Assembly: GCF_921293095.1 (NCBI RefSeq)
Contig: NC_060252.1
Location: 43,648,881-43,712,880 of the forward strand
DNA: 64,000 nucleotides
Reading direction: 5' to 3'
DNA from: Ischnura elegans
Taxonomy: Eukaryota > Arthropoda > Insecta > Odonata > Coenagrionidae
The notes below the pieces were generated by a model. It made no database searches. It was given only the letters and a program-made list of their open reading frames with translations, and was not told the origin of the DNA. The translations under genes and the position numbers were made by a program. Positions 34,094 through 46,096 of this stretch are shown here, piece by piece (positions within the stretch are counted from its first letter, which is position 1; each line of letters opens with the position of its first letter).

Positions 34094-35509
34094 CCAAGCT
34101 CGGAAAGCAAACACCATTTCCCACTGCAATGGAAGATATAGATATTTCTATTTCAGCGCAAAAACAACAGAAGAAAATTAATTACAAAATAAAAGTAAGT
34201 CTACTCCAAATAATGAAGGGAAACAGCATAATTTTCATAGGGAATCTTGGTTTCCAGCTGAAATGGGTAATGAATTGGATACGAATATGAAGGCACTTGT
34301 AGTTCAAGATAAAATTCTTAACTACACTCGAAATTAAGAGCAAAAGAAGTTGCTATTGTTTCCTACCATCGCCAACGAGAAATTCACATTTTTTCCTGTC
34401 CCCACAGTGAAAATGTTTCTGCTTAAGATTCAGCCATAAAATCCAATCTACCTCAACGCCTAATCTGATATGCCCAATAGAATTAAAAATGGGGATGACC
34501 TATGTGAGGTCTTCTCAGGAATGGTTAATGTTCTATAAGGAGACAATCTTCATTTTAGGTGCAACTGAACCAAAGACAATCGTGATTCCATAGTGTCTAT
34601 GTAACGTAGACGTTCATTTATTAGAAATATATCGGATTACTCTAATTTATAGAATCCGCGATAAACGCAGGTATCTTTCACGTAAATCATTACTAGGAAG
34701 AATAAGTTCTTAGTCCGATAGAATTACGATCATACTTTATTTCCTCTCCAATCACATTTTCAAGGTCCTAATAGAACTTTCGAAGAATATAATTTTTAAC
34801 TCCCAATAACCAATAAATTTCCCAAATAAACAAAAAAACACTACTTATCAGAGCAGGTCATTCACGTTGGCGGAACAATATGTAGTTTCCTCCCAGTGTT
34901 TATTGGGTAAAACCTAAGTGATATGTTAACGAGCATGAAAAAATCCCAAATAAACAAAAAACAAGTAATTTTGTAGACCACCATAAAAAGGACAAGCAAA
35001 AAGAATGAGTTAATTCATAATGGGCCTTCTAACTGATATTTAAAAAATAATATACAGAAAAAATAACTATGAATTACCCAAATGGAAATTTTCTCTCTTA
35101 TTCACCATTTCAATGCTGAGGATGAGAAATGAACAAACTCCATATTCGAAGGCTAATGACCTGACATGTTGGTGATGTAGATAAACCACCAGATGGTGAA
35201 GACAAACAGGGAGGGCGGGATGCGAAAGGGGCCCAAATCAGGAAAGACTTCTAATTCTGAGAAGAAAGGCGAAGAAAAGCCTAGGAGGCATCAAGATTTT
35301 GACGGCTACGATAAAGGAGATGTTTGGTAAACCTGAGCTAGGGAAGACACCGGTGGGCATTCGGGCCGACAGAGAGACGCTAGTGGCACATCCAATTCGT
35401 CAAGAGATCATTCACCTTCAATACCATAAGCCCCTGAGCACACATGATCCATCCTATACGCAAGCAAAACTTAGAGATGAGGAATGCTCGAGGATACCAG
35501 TGAGTGAAC
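34094..35509. other. No recognisable feature
   Basis: AT-rich. The frame at 35299-35556 runs into the LINE tail of the next feature and shows no domain. Confidence 0.4.
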
Positions 35510-36693
35510 TCTTCATATACATCTACAAGGTACCATGCATGCCACAACCAGGGTGAGTTGCATGGGGTGATTCCACACCAGGTAAGCAGAACTCATCCTA
35601 TCCTTAATCAGACTCGCACTCGACAAAGGCCAAGCACATAGGACAACGACACGCGGTCAGACCAGAAACTAGGAGTGTGCTAAGAATACGAACATGCTAC
35701 CATGCAAATAAGAGTATTAGTTGATAATTGAAAAGGAAACGTTAGCGTAGTGATTGCTTCATTCATGAGTTACAACATGCCAATAATGCCATGCAGATAG
35801 CTAGTAATGAAGTTGACGGAGGGTGAAATAGCTAGTAATGACAATTATAGTAAGCTATTAACTATGCATGCAGAACCTATTTTACCTAGTCGAGCCAAGC
35901 TATCCTACAGCTAAACTATCGCAGGTTTATGGTCCCGTATTGAACGCGAAAAAAACGACATCTTAAAATATCGCTTCCGCAGTCTATTTCTTAAATCCTA
36001 TCAAATCCTTGTGGACGTTTCTACAACAATAATTAGGCTCTCTCCAAATATCTTGCGCATCAGGCAAAAAGTATTTTACTAGTAATTTCTGCAAAATGTT
36101 AAATTTATATTTTTCCCTTCGATCGGATAGACTTTCCCATTCTAAATTCCGAATTAATTGGGTTGAACTAATATGTTTATCGCAGCAATTTTTAACTAAT
36201 CTTGTCGCTCGCCTTTGTTTTCTTTGTAGTATATCCGAAACCAGAACTTTTTCATACAGGTCTCATACATAAGTGGCGTACTCCAAATGGGGTATCACGA
36301 GAGGACTCTCACGGAAGTTCGCGTGTAGAAACTTCGTTTTGTAGACGTCACTTTGTTTAATGAAAAATGAAAAAGCAGGAGCAACTTCCACAATTTTAAA
36401 TTTATTAATGCTACCGGCTTCGCTTTACAGCATCATCAGGTACCTGTAGTAAACCGGTAGTATTAATAAATTTAAAATTGTGGAAATGCTCCTGCTTTTT
36501 CATTTTTCATTATAAAACCTAATGATGCTGTAAAGCGAAACCGGTAGTAGTAATAAATTTAAAATTGCGTAAATTGCTCCTGCTTTTTCATTTTTCATTA
36601 TGTCACGTTCCCACTCCATCTCGCCGGAAACCTCAGATTATAGTCACTTTGTTTCTCCCATCCCGAAAACGCGTCGAGTAATCCGTTGGGATC
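35510..36693 (-). mobile_element. CR1/Jockey-like LINE 3' part, interrupted by a Penelope-like insertion
   Basis: On the minus strand, joined across the insertion, the frame reads DAFSGWEKQSDVYKTKFLHA and then PHLEYATYV, stop, DLYEKVLVSDILQRKQRRAT, NLEWESLSDRREKYKFNILQ. The blocks are C-terminal to the reverse transcriptase (PHLEYA, the QRRATRL block, the LEWESL.DRR block). Decayed coding DNA continues to about 35930, then the 3' untranslated region (CTAGTTTCTGGTCTGACCGC) and the tail (CTTGTAGATGTATAT) near 35510. Stops and shifts make it a pseudogene. Confidence 0.75.
36359..36642 (+). mobile_element. Penelope-like insertion with three-armed terminal repeat and target duplication
   Basis: One inverted arm (about 36361-36440) and two direct arms (36450-36515, 36520-36600) share AAAAAGCAGGAGC or its complement, AATTTAAATTTATTA-like sequence and TTTACAGCATCAT. 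The right end has CGCCGGAAACCTCAGATT, like the 3' end of the coding copy. GTCACTTTGTTT is repeated exactly at 36347-36358 and 36643-36654. There is no coding sequence. Confidence 0.85.
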
Positions 36694-36814
36694 CGTCGAA
36701 GACATTTATTCCGTGGACTTATTAAAATACAAATGAAATGCTTCAAAAAAAGGCTGAGAGCGAACTGATAGTGTTAAACAGCTCTTGTAAGAATTTAACT
36801 GGGAGCAGCTATAC

Positions 36815-37338
36815 TCTGTTCATTTTATCTCTGCGGGTGAGCTGGTGTGGCCAAAGCAAGTGGAGATGAGGGGAGGGAAAGTTTCTCGACATGTGAATTT
36901 CCCTTTGCCAATCAGCAAACAGTAGGCGTGGCCTCAGTGAGTCGCTCTTATACCTCCGCCGAGTGAAATCGTGAATCTGCTCGTGGAGCAGTGTTGCCAA
37001 ATCTCACTTGTTTTCCTTGTATGTGACTAAGTATCCCTTCCACCAACGGTGCCTCATTTCGCTGACAATGTCATGGGATTCTCTGAAAGGATTATCCCCA
37101 ATGCCTTCCAAATGAGTATTTATATTGTAAGTATATCGGCGCCGGGGCTAAAATACCAGTGGCCACCTATGACTCACACGTTGTCAGTGACAAAGCAGGG
37201 TGGCTATGTACATTTGGCAACGTTATGTTCGCTCTTCCTCTCTCTCTCGGTACTACCCCTTCCCCATCAGCGAAGCCATCCGAGAGTGTCCGGGATCTTA
37301 CGAAAGCTCACCCGTAGACATAAAGTGAATAGACAATA
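36815..37338. mobile_element. Possible TIR element, about 520 bases
   Basis: TTCATTTTATCTCTGCGGGT followed by GAGCT at the left is matched in reverse complement by TTCACTTTATGTCTACGGGT followed by GAGCT at the right. A second inverted pair, GTTGCCAAAT / ATTTGGCAAC, lies inside (36990, 37203). Target duplications are not clear. Confidence 0.5.
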
Positions 37339-37602
37339 GACACTTGTAGGCTACGGGCAAGACTAAGATAGCTTGAGCGATTAAGAACAGGGATATTTCA
37401 GAGCGACACGGAGAACATCGTCGATGAACACCACAAATTTCTAGGTCATGCAGAAGTGATAAAATAAGGGAGATATCTTTCCGAAAAGATAGGCGTAGAA
37501 ATTTGTTTTACACCGAAAAAATAAAGGAGTTAAATAAATGGGAATGAGCCATACGGCCACCATAGATAAAACTGTTCAAAAAGGTCTCCCTTAGCCGTAC
37601 CA
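37339..37602 (+). pseudogene. CR1/Jockey-like LINE C-terminal fragment
   Basis: The frame reads RLRTGIFQSDTENIVDE, then RYLSEKIGVEICF, paralleling LGIDIFQTDMTNIILESRYI of the minus-strand copy at 56035. It ends directly at the left terminus of the next MITE. Confidence 0.65.
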
Positions 37603-38271
37603 TAGGGTAGTTTCCTTCATCAAAGAGAACGAAAGGCATTGATTGAGATTCGTTACCCACCATTACTGTGTTCATAATATGCAAATTATTTGGTTTTAGA
37701 AATCCCAGTTTAGACGAATGTTAATTTTAACCTCATTTGAAAAAAAGCCAGATTGGCGCCCATGCGATGCCACTCCACGTGATGTCACAGGGACCTAGAA
37801 GCTATACGAGTAGATACGAGTTTTACATCGTCTGAGATTACCAATGCATGCATGAAGCACAGAGCTCAGTTAATAGGTGATTATTAAGACATGTCTTAAT
37901 AATCACCTATTAAAATTGCCTATGGTCGTAAAGTTTCCCTCGATTGATAGGGTATTAATAATCCTTATTTAAGCCAAGCGCTACCTGCTAGCAGGGTACT
38001 CTACTACCTGCTAGCAGCCTGCTCCGTATCGGCGCTTATAGCCTCGCACCAAGGTGGCCTCACTCGGCGGCTGCCGGAACCAGAATGACGTCACACGGGC
38101 TTTTCCCAGCATTCATACTTAGCCGTCGCGTTTTCGCGCGCTTGAAAATTTTCAGTTTTCTATTAATCGCGAAAAATAGATAACCTCCCCTAAAAATCTA
38201 AAAGCATGAAATACGTACTCCAGGAGTAATAATCTTTCGATTTAGGCAATAAAAAATAAGAAACCACCCTA
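37603..38271 (+). mobile_element. 660-bp MITE family A, copy 2, with copy-specific palindrome
   Basis: Intact termini TAGGGTAGTTTCCTTCATCA and the inverse of TAGGGTGGTTTC. The internal order is as in copy 1. At 37870-37913 the spacer present in the other copies (GGAAACATCTCTTAATAAT type) is replaced by an inverted repeat of the neighbouring sequence. Confidence 0.9.
37870..37913. repeat. Perfect 44-base palindrome
   Basis: TTAATAGGTGATTATTAAGA followed by CA and its exact complement. It is absent from the three sister MITE copies, which keep only the right half. Confidence 0.95.
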
Positions 38272-41200
38272 TTAGGCACTACTCATCAAGCCAAAAAATT
38301 CTCTACCAGAATACCCTCCTGTGGTAGTTTACAGAAACATAACTTCCCGCCAGGAGCTACCATAGCCGCATACGCACCACCCGAATTAAAACCTTTGTTA
38401 GACTGTAGGGACTTCATTAAGGTGACCCACAAGTGCGATTGTGGTAACAACTTGGCATAACTCAAGATTACTTTGACGCTTGTTTATAAAAAAATGAAAT
38501 GTGGCTTTCCTTTCCCATACATTGGAATACCGAAGGAAAATTTTGTTTTATTGGAACAGTAGAAGTAATAGGTCACGAAAAAGATCATCATCGTTAAACA
38601 TCAAACAAATGCCTTAAGTACCGGTTTACGTTGTCTCTTACGACTTTACTACTTAAATGCCGAATTCGGTGATAGATTTTCTCAAAATTTTTCTTACACC
38701 TATCCAATGATGTTTATTTATTTCACAACGGAAGTAGTTTTCTATTTTCATCTATTTTTGGCAAAAACTCACTACATTGTACAAATATCTCAAAATAAGC
38801 CAACTTTTATAAATGAAAGAATGTTTATTATGCTCTATGATAATCTATGAGAGCAAAGAAAAAATACATGCCATATTCTTCTCTGAAAACAAATATTATT
38901 TTGTCAAAATATACAATATCAGGTTGTACAAAATAAATAAATTTTTAGTTCTTAAGATATCTTAGCGAGGCTTCACAATAAAAAAAATGTTTTGACAAAA
39001 ACACAATTAAATATTCAATATTAATAAGACAAGAATACAAGTTTTAATACAAATCCTAACGAACGCATGTATTAATAGAAAGTTTTGATAACAACAAATT
39101 ACAAAATGATAAACGAACACAATTTATTTCCTAAGAAAGAAGAGTGTTAAAAGTTGAAAAGTGTTAAAATCGAACCTAATATTTTCAGCGAGCCAACCAG
39201 ACAGACTGGGTTATATCACCTGACGATACGTAGCCCTTGATGGTAGCATAAAAACAGAAGAAAGCGACAATTCATATCGAGTGACTCACAGTTCTATGGG
39301 ATTGGAGGCTCTTCAGGGCGCTTATATTTATAAATACGCATTCCTTAGTGAAATTTGGGCGTGGAAGATTTTCATTCATGCCGAAATCATCGTGGGATTC
39401 AAAAACAAGGAAAGGATTGCGATTTCCTCGAGAAAAACAGCCGTGTGTTGAAAGCGTTTAGGATCTTCCTCAAAAGCAAAGGTCGGATCAGAGAGGAAGT
39501 TACTGATGTTCTACGATCAGAATTTAATCTTGCGGTTGGAAGATGTGGCAAGGCTTGCTCGCTACCTCGGCATTTTCCAAGCGGTGAAATGATCATAGCA
39601 ATGGCCATCAACGTGAATTTAATCCTGGTCTTTCGCAAGGCATGGAGATCAATTACCTGATACCGCACAACACGAATTTAAGGTACATGAAGAGAGCATC
39701 ATTTTAAAAAGCTTATTCATAAAGTGAATGAAATACGAATGGATATTATCCTATGCATATTGCGGAATAAAGCTATGATAAAATTATAATTTTCCTTTTC
39801 CAATAGTTTTAATCCTCATTAATTCCATCTTTTCCCATCATTCGCAAGCGACGAGTATCCCGCGTAGAGTGCCAAGGTCTTACTATTTTCACACTTTTCT
39901 ATAGACATGCATGCTCAATGACAGTTTGCGGCTAATCAGATCCACATTTTTAAATTTAAACCTGTTGTTTCTTCTAAAGAAATTGTGGCCGTAAGTACTG
40001 CTTGTTTGGGATAACATATTCCTAATAAGCACTTAGTGATTATTTAATTGATATAGGATTGTATTTTTATTGGACAATGGTATTTTGTATTAAAGGGTTT
40101 CAGGCATGTTCCCAAGGAAATTATTCAGCACGCAAAATGAAAAGAAACTAATGAAACTTTTCAAGTAGCTGAACGTCTAGACATAAATAACATTTTATTA
40201 GTTAGTGTCGTTTCCTTCATAAAAATTTATGGCGTTAAAAAGTCAGTACTGACAAATTTTTCCCTAGTTTTTGTGGAAAGATTTTGACAGACTGTCTTTT
40301 ATGATGGTTTCCAAAAAATTCTTTTCGTGGTGAAAACACTGGTTTTAAAACTATTCTGATATCTTTTAAAATGGCTTCGAAATTAAACTTTATGCAAACC
40401 ACGTTTTTCATCAAAATTTGCCCATCCGTCCTTTTAAAAATGGCTGCCAAAAAAATGTATGGTTTATAAATTTTACTTATATTGGGAGATTTGAAATGGA
40501 ATCACCCTCTATCATGACTATTGGAGGAAAGAATTTATTCCATACTCCGGACTTTGAGGAGAACCTCTTCTGCCTGCATCTCGTCTTTACGCTGAAAGGA
40601 ATCCAGCTAAAATTTTGTGAAGGAATTCATGAAAGTTTTTCTATGAGAATAAAAAACGGATATATCAAAGATATGATTAATCATATCACAAAAAATTATA
40701 TATAATGCGCCATAAAATTATGGACAAACTAAAAATAAAAAAATATAATCACCACAATAATATTGTCGCAGTTATTGACATAAGCTCTAAATGAGATAAA
40801 TTTTATACTAAATGAATTCTTTGCATAGTTAACCCTTATAACTCACTAGTATAAGACTCTATTAAATGCTATATACAAATCATTGTTTACCATAATTTCG
40901 TATTTATTCACCGCCTGCGTCTTATTAGCACATCTTCATGAATTAAGAGAGCCGACGATGAACAGCGACTATGCTACCAGCAAAATGCATGGCGATGCTA
41001 AATGCATGCTTCCACCAACACGGAATCCTGAACCGTCCCATTCAACTACTAGCGTCTAAATTACAGATATTTTCACGAGAATTAGCACATTAATTACGAG
41101 TGCACTGCTTAAGACTGAAACAAAAAATGTGAAAGACACTTCTCAAATAATAATACTCACAAAAATTACCTCTTTCATAACATTTTCGGAATACAAAAAG

Positions 41201-41519
41201 AAACAGTTCTCCAGCGGTCGGTTTCCACACATGCAGTAGAGATGCAGAAGGATTTTCATTCCAGTATGCATTACTATTTCAAAATCAATTGTTAGCAATC
41301 CAAATATCGACTTAAGGTAGCTCTAAACCCAATTTTCTCAGTCTGTCTAGTCTTTTAACACTCGGATAATTCTTCTGCTTCCTTCAACCACCGCTACATG
41401 CATATAGATACATATATTAAGTGGCATAACCATTTAAAAGAACTAATTTTTTTTAAATATCGAAAATTGCATCAATACGAATCGATATTTTTTTTCTATC
41501 GGCAAGGGTGTCAGCTAAA
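38272..41519. other. No recognisable feature
   Basis: Long AT-rich stretch. Frames at 39355-39660 and 40418-40705 (plus) are open for about 100 codons but have no motif I recognise and no supporting start or splice context, so I do not call them genes. Confidence 0.4.
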
Positions 41520-41532
41520 TCTGCACTGAAGA

Positions 41533-41658
41533 TAGTGAAGGCTGTTCGGGTGGTCCACTGGGTAATCTCCTACATGGCTGCCCAGAAGGAGATTACCCGA
41601 TGGAGCACCCGAACAGCCTTCACCACCAGCATACGCCGGGAAAGCATTGGATCTTTTT
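41533..41658 (+). mobile_element. Minimal Penelope-like insertion (126 bases) with target duplication
   Basis: It consists of an inverted pair (41535-41571 and 41587-41623, about 34 of 37 matching, with GTGAAGGCTGTTCGGGTG) and a 3' end CAGCATACGCCGGGAAAGCA, parallel to CAACATACGCCGGGAAACCT at the end of the coding copy. TCTGCACTGAAGA is repeated exactly at 41520-41532 and 41659-41671. Confidence 0.9.
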
Positions 41659-41671
41659 TCTGCACTGAAGA

Positions 41672-42165
41672 GTTGGTCCAGACTCAACCCCTCTAAGTTT
41701 TCATGAAATTTGGAGAAATACTTGATCGCATGCGAACCATACTGTACTTGGCGAGCGAGAATGTTAGATCCGCAGGTGCTTGCCCCGCTGGATCCGACTA
41801 GACGCTGTTTTTGGCCCCAGGCTACACTACGTGGTCACAAAATACTCCCTATCCCAAATTTCCCAATTCAGAATATTTGCTTCGGGAGGCGAGACAATAC
41901 ACATAAAATTGCAGCTTAGGAGAAATATTTCGTAAATCAGATGTTGTGAGCATTATTTCCCTATATATAATTTATAGGTTATATAACACATACATAAATA
42001 TATAACACACATCCATCAATACGTGAAAAGACTGGACCAAAAAAAATCGGCTTCGTAGAGGGTTGAAGCAGAAACATTCTTTTGTTCTCATTTCAATGCC
42101 ACATCACTGCAAGTATTGATTACGGATTTCAGGTTTTAAGGGGAATTGATTGTAGAATGAGTGTT
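41672..42165. other. No recognisable feature
   Basis: Mixed sequence; no domain in the short frames. Confidence 0.4.
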
Positions 42166-42235
42166 CAGGTTTTCCACCGAATCCAAGGGTTGACTTCTTC
42201 CGACGTTTCGAGGGCGTAGTCTGCCATCGTCCATT
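42166..42235 (-). mobile_element. Penelope-like 3' region fragment
   Basis: The minus strand reads GGACGATGGCAGACTACGCC then CTCGAAACGTCGGAAGAAG, matching GACGATGGACGACTCGGCC then ATCGAAACGTCGGCAGAG in the coding copy near 27120-27155. No target duplication found. Confidence 0.6.
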
Positions 42236-42327
42236 TCCCCAAATACGATAACCCTGAACCGTACTAAGGTGATCAACAAATAAAATAAAACTTAACTCAA
42301 TCGAAAACAAGACGGCATCCAGTCTCT

Positions 42328-42592
42328 CAGTGTCGTAGCCAGGAATTTCGTTCGGGGGGGGGGGGTCCAAAACCAGGGGGGAAATTCTTGAAAAACAGGG
42401 TACCAAGTAATGGGTTTAAAAAAACTAATTTTAACACTTTTCATAATCGAAAAAACTTCATTTGTTAAAGGATCTTTTTGCAAATTCATTATTTTTCAGT
42501 ATATTCTTTTCTTTTATGAAGGAAAATAATTGTGTTTTCATATTTCGGGGGGCGTCCGGGCCCCACGGACCCCTGTCCTTGCTACACCACTG
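42328..42592 (-). mobile_element. hAT-type MITE
   Basis: The termini are CAGTGTCGTAGCCAGG and the inverse of CAGTGGTGTAGCAAGG. The interior aligns with the copy at 5743 in opposite orientation (ACTTGGTACCCT or complement; CATAATCGAAAAAACTT). A G tract of 14 lies at about 42354-42367. The flanking 8-base duplication is not convincing (CAGTCTCT versus CTCTCGCT). Confidence 0.8.
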
Positions 42593-43865
42593 CTCTCGCT
42601 AAACTTCCGGTCGAAGGCTCACAGGTGGTGACCGGGAACTGTCGTGAAGCATCCCCGTTGACGGCAATCTGAAAACCGTCTGACGGAACTTGAACCGAAG
42701 ACATGGTTTAACGTTGGAGTTGACGCCAAACGTAAACCGGGTTCAAGTCGTGTTACGCCGTTTTTAGATGGAGAGAGAGTGTGATAGAGAAAAAGACATC
42801 ACAGTCACGATAAAAAGGTAAGAATGGAATAGAGTAATAATTAATATATGGCCCTGTGCATCACACTTGATTGGCTCATCTAAAAGTTCACCAGGTAGGT
42901 ACATGAAAAATGAAATAGAAGTAATAAAGATATAGCAGTATGATACATAAATAACACTGAGATAACCAAGAAGCAAGGATTTAAATTAACAACATGCGTA
43001 TTATGAAGACTATATATAATTAGCAAAGTCTAATACTACTTTACATTGAGTAGAGCCTTGTATAATTTATATTTGAATGCGTGCATGGAGCCCTTTTGCT
43101 TTAAACCCTCAGAGAGAAAATTAATACAATATGATGCCGTAACTGATGATTTCTGGAAGGTACGTGGAATTGGATAACGTAAGCGGTTTACAATTGCCGA
43201 GTAAGTACATGCAATATGATATTACCTCTTTACGGAAGGACTTGAGCCATTTCTGGACATGAGAGAAGTGCTACTGGACATCCGACTTCACATTCCCCAA
43301 GGCAAAACATCTAAAGACCACTTTCAACTCGGTCACATAATGATGAGGGGCGGAGGTCTGCAGGCAGTGAAAGCTTTCATCAATCGGGGCAAACTCCTTT
43401 CGCCAGCTGCGGAATTTCATCGGTTGTGTAGCCTGTTTTTCATCGAAGGGTGGCAAAAAAACAAGCGAACGAAATATGCCACAAGAATTTGACTTGTCGC
43501 TTGGTGGGAGAAGGAAATCTTAAGGCTGCTGATCATGGTGTAGAGGAAAAGAAGTCTTTCAAAGCTTTCTTTCTATTCCAATTTCTTATACGAGAATGGT
43601 AGACTCTGCTAGATATTTTTCGCCCAAACTTATTTTTCCCTTCCGTGCACCGGATTATTTCTTTAAATTTATTTATCGGGTCTTATTGAACGACACAACT
43701 ATATCCAATTATGGGCTTCATTCACCACAAATAGAGTTCAAAATACTATAAAATTACTTGATTACAAATAAAAATCATAATCATCCATCAAAACCATCCA
43801 AATTGTTTTCGATCATTTCAATTTAAACATCCGGTAGATTATGCTTGTTGAAAGTTAACCATTAC
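42593..43865. other. No recognisable feature
   Basis: It includes a plus-strand frame at 43259-43492 (77 codons) with no domain I can name; the sequence around it is not repeated elsewhere in the window. Confidence 0.35.
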
Positions 43866-44210
43866 GACGACCCAAGATTGTTGAGAGCCACTAGAGATTC
43901 CGAGGCTGCGCGCTAGGCTTAGATTGCTTCAGCAATTGAGTATTGATATCTTTAAGAGCGACACGGGGAGGACATCGTATTATAACCCCACTGCATTTCC
44001 AGGTCTGATAGAGACGATAAATGAAAAGAGATATTTTGCCTAACGGATATGCATGGGAATCCCCCGCAAGATAAAGGACTTTAATAAATGCTAGGTGTAA
44101 TTTCGCAAGAGCATTTCCTTTTTATACGTAAACGGCTAGTGTCCTATAACCCCCCGCCACTTACCTATTGAATCGGCTTGCGGGTTAGTATGCAGATTTA
44201 GATGAACCAA
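43866..44210 (+). pseudogene. CR1/Jockey-like LINE 3' end with tail
   Basis: The frame reads EIPRLRARLRLLQQLSIDIF, KSDTGRTSYYN, AFPGLIETINEKRYFA, as in the C-terminal part at 56035-56300 (minus). The tail follows: GTGTCCTATAACCCCCCGCC and CGGCTTGCGGGTTAGTATGC. Confidence 0.7.
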
Positions 44211-44247
44211 TGCCAAATAGACTCGCCCAGTCCGGGTAGAGTTGCAT

Positions 44248-44291
44248 GTCGGGAATCGATAATCGTATAATCCATCCCGGGAGAAATAAAT
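44248..44291 (+). repeat. 44-base direct repeat, copy 1
   Basis: GTCGGGAATCGATAATCGTA, then TAATCCATCCCG, is repeated at 45186-45229 with two differences. Copy 1 starts about 40 bases after a LINE tail. Confidence 0.85.
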
Positions 44292-44734
44292 ATTTGACTC
44301 AAACGTTACTAGGTTTCTCGCACACTTCATCACGATGTAGATGAATAGCGAGTTTCTATACTTCACGTATCGAGAGCTTCAAAGTTATCAGTTCTAAAAA
44401 TCATTCCTGGAACGATAATCCATGGGGATCAGTACCCGCAGTTACAATTGCAATAGTGGTTTCAGAAGAAGTAGTCCCTCTTTGGTTCCTGAATAGACTA
44501 TTATTTCTCGTCTCAATTAAATGATGATAATCAATGGATAATTATCAACCTCTATTCCTCTCGCTGGATTTCCCCTCCAACAACTAGCGACAGAATGATT
44601 TGAAATTTCAAGTAGTTCTCTTCTTGGAAATCAATCGCACTTATTTTTAGTAATTTCACTCGTTGCCGCCTTCTGCCTTTATTTTTCACGATGGAGTGCA
44701 TCGACGTGTATGTTCGGTCAACCTGGGGCTGATT

Positions 44735-45015
44735 TTGCATCAAATTTGGGGGAGGGGGGTCATGACCTGGGTCCGGGGAGGATGGAATACCCCTATGGGA
44801 GAGAGGGGCGTTTTTCCGGGTAAGTATCATAAATGCAACTCGAAATTCTCTCACGTCTGAGACTTGTAGCCATGCATTTCCATATAAACTCCCTTTATTC
44901 CTTAACACGAATACCAAATCTACTAAAATAAGGACATTAAAAAATGTATTGATTAAATTTGGGGGGGGTCTTAAGACCCCTAAGATCCCCCCAAATCCGC
45001 CATCGCGGTCAACTC
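44735..45015. repeat. Unclassified repeat with G-rich and C-rich ends
   Basis: AAATTTGGGGGAGGGGGG at the left, and ATTTGGGGGGGGTCTTAAGA with CCCCTAAGATCCCCCCAAAT at the right, recall MITE termini of the hAT kind, but no standard terminus or target duplication is clear. Confidence 0.35.
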
Positions 45016-45129
45016 CCAACGAGTGCACTATGGCCGCAAGGTTTCATCTATCCTCCATCCAATCAAATGATGATCAACATACCTCTATCATGCTTAAGCA
45101 TTGCTCGGTGCATTCGAAGCCGATGGCAT

Positions 45130-45410
45130 CCCTCAGATAACCTCCTTTCAAGGTCATTGGCCGACCGCTCTCGAGCGACCGCTGCGTCGGGAATCGATAA
45201 TCGTATAATCCATCCCGAGAGCAATAAATCCCGCGGTCGTATTTATGGCGAGAGCGTGTCCAAAATTCGCGATGTGCACGCGGAAACAAACGCTCCCTGG
45301 GTCCACGGAGAGTGCGGGTCCCCACGTTCGTTTTCCTTCCGCGAGAGCGGGCTGGATCAGATCGAGCGGGTCGGATTCCGCCGCGGGCGGCTCAATTGTG
45401 TTTGATATTG
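45130..45410. other. GC-rich, CpG-dense patch, containing copy 2 of the 44-base repeat
   Basis: Copy 2 lies at 45186-45229. The patch has overlapping frames on both strands, none with a domain. It could be a regulatory CpG-rich element; not supported further. Confidence 0.35.
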
Positions 45411-45591
45411 GACAACTGGAAGAGAGACAGAAATGTTGGACCGAAGCATAAATAAACCTCGATATTAATTCGATAATGAGACCAAATTAACGTAAATAAA
45501 ACGGAAGCGATTATGTCCAAGCGCCGGATAGATTACCTACATCTACATACGTTTGGAAACAAAATCCAACACTTACAAGTACTATCACTAT

Positions 45592-45624
45592 CATCATTAT
45601 CAAGAGATCCTCTTGATAATGATG
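45592..45624. repeat. 33-base hairpin, possible Penelope-like end
   Basis: CATCATTATCAAGAG / CTCTTGATAATGATG. The sequence after it (AAACCGGTAGAAC) resembles Penelope terminal repeats seen at 8450-8560 and 36420-36560. Confidence 0.5.
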
Positions 45625-45761
45625 TGTAGACATTTGAGTAGACGTATAAACCGGTAGAACAAATTTTTAAAAAGTGTGGAAAATATTACAGGTGTAGGTA
45701 TCATTACTATCGATGAATTTCCACAAAGAGAGCTCTCTGATTCGGGCCAAATTTCCTAGTG

Positions 45762-46096
45762 CAGGGGTGGGCATTTGTTTGGGCTCGAGGGCCACTGTAT
45801 GAGCGGAGATTATCCGAGGATCGCACCGTTTACAATGATTGTATTCATCAGTTAACATTATATTTAATTTCAGAAAAAAAATTAAGTTGTATAATAAAAA
45901 TTTAAAAAATAGTGATAGTTCTATTCTACTTAATTATTTGGTTAATTTTATTAGTTCTATCTGCTAGCACATTTAATTATATAATCAATTTAATGAGACA
46001 AGCGTACCCAATCACTTTTTTTAATTCTGTGTCGGGCCATCACAAGCTCTATGGCGGGCCGCATGTAGTCCGCGACCCATAATTTGTCCACCTCTG
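45762..46096. mobile_element. hAT-type MITE with perfect 8-base target duplication
   Basis: It starts CAGGGGTGGGCATTTGTTTG and ends GACCCATAATTTGTCCACCT then CTG, the inverse of a CAGRGGTGG terminus. Subterminal GGGCTCGAGGGCCAC and CGGGCCGCATG also fit this common hAT type. TCCTAGTG occurs at 45754-45761 and 46097-46104. The AT-rich interior has no transposase. Confidence 0.9.

Noticed and set aside
36990..37215. Promoter of a host gene near CTCTTATACCTCC and GTTGCCAAAT motifs
   Set aside because: The motifs form inverted pairs with the other side of a TIR-like element; no downstream exon could be supported.
44552..45028. 158-codon minus-strand frame, proline-rich blocks
   Set aside because: The PPPPN blocks come from C/G homopolymer-rich repeat ends; reads as a MITE-like repeat and not a protein.
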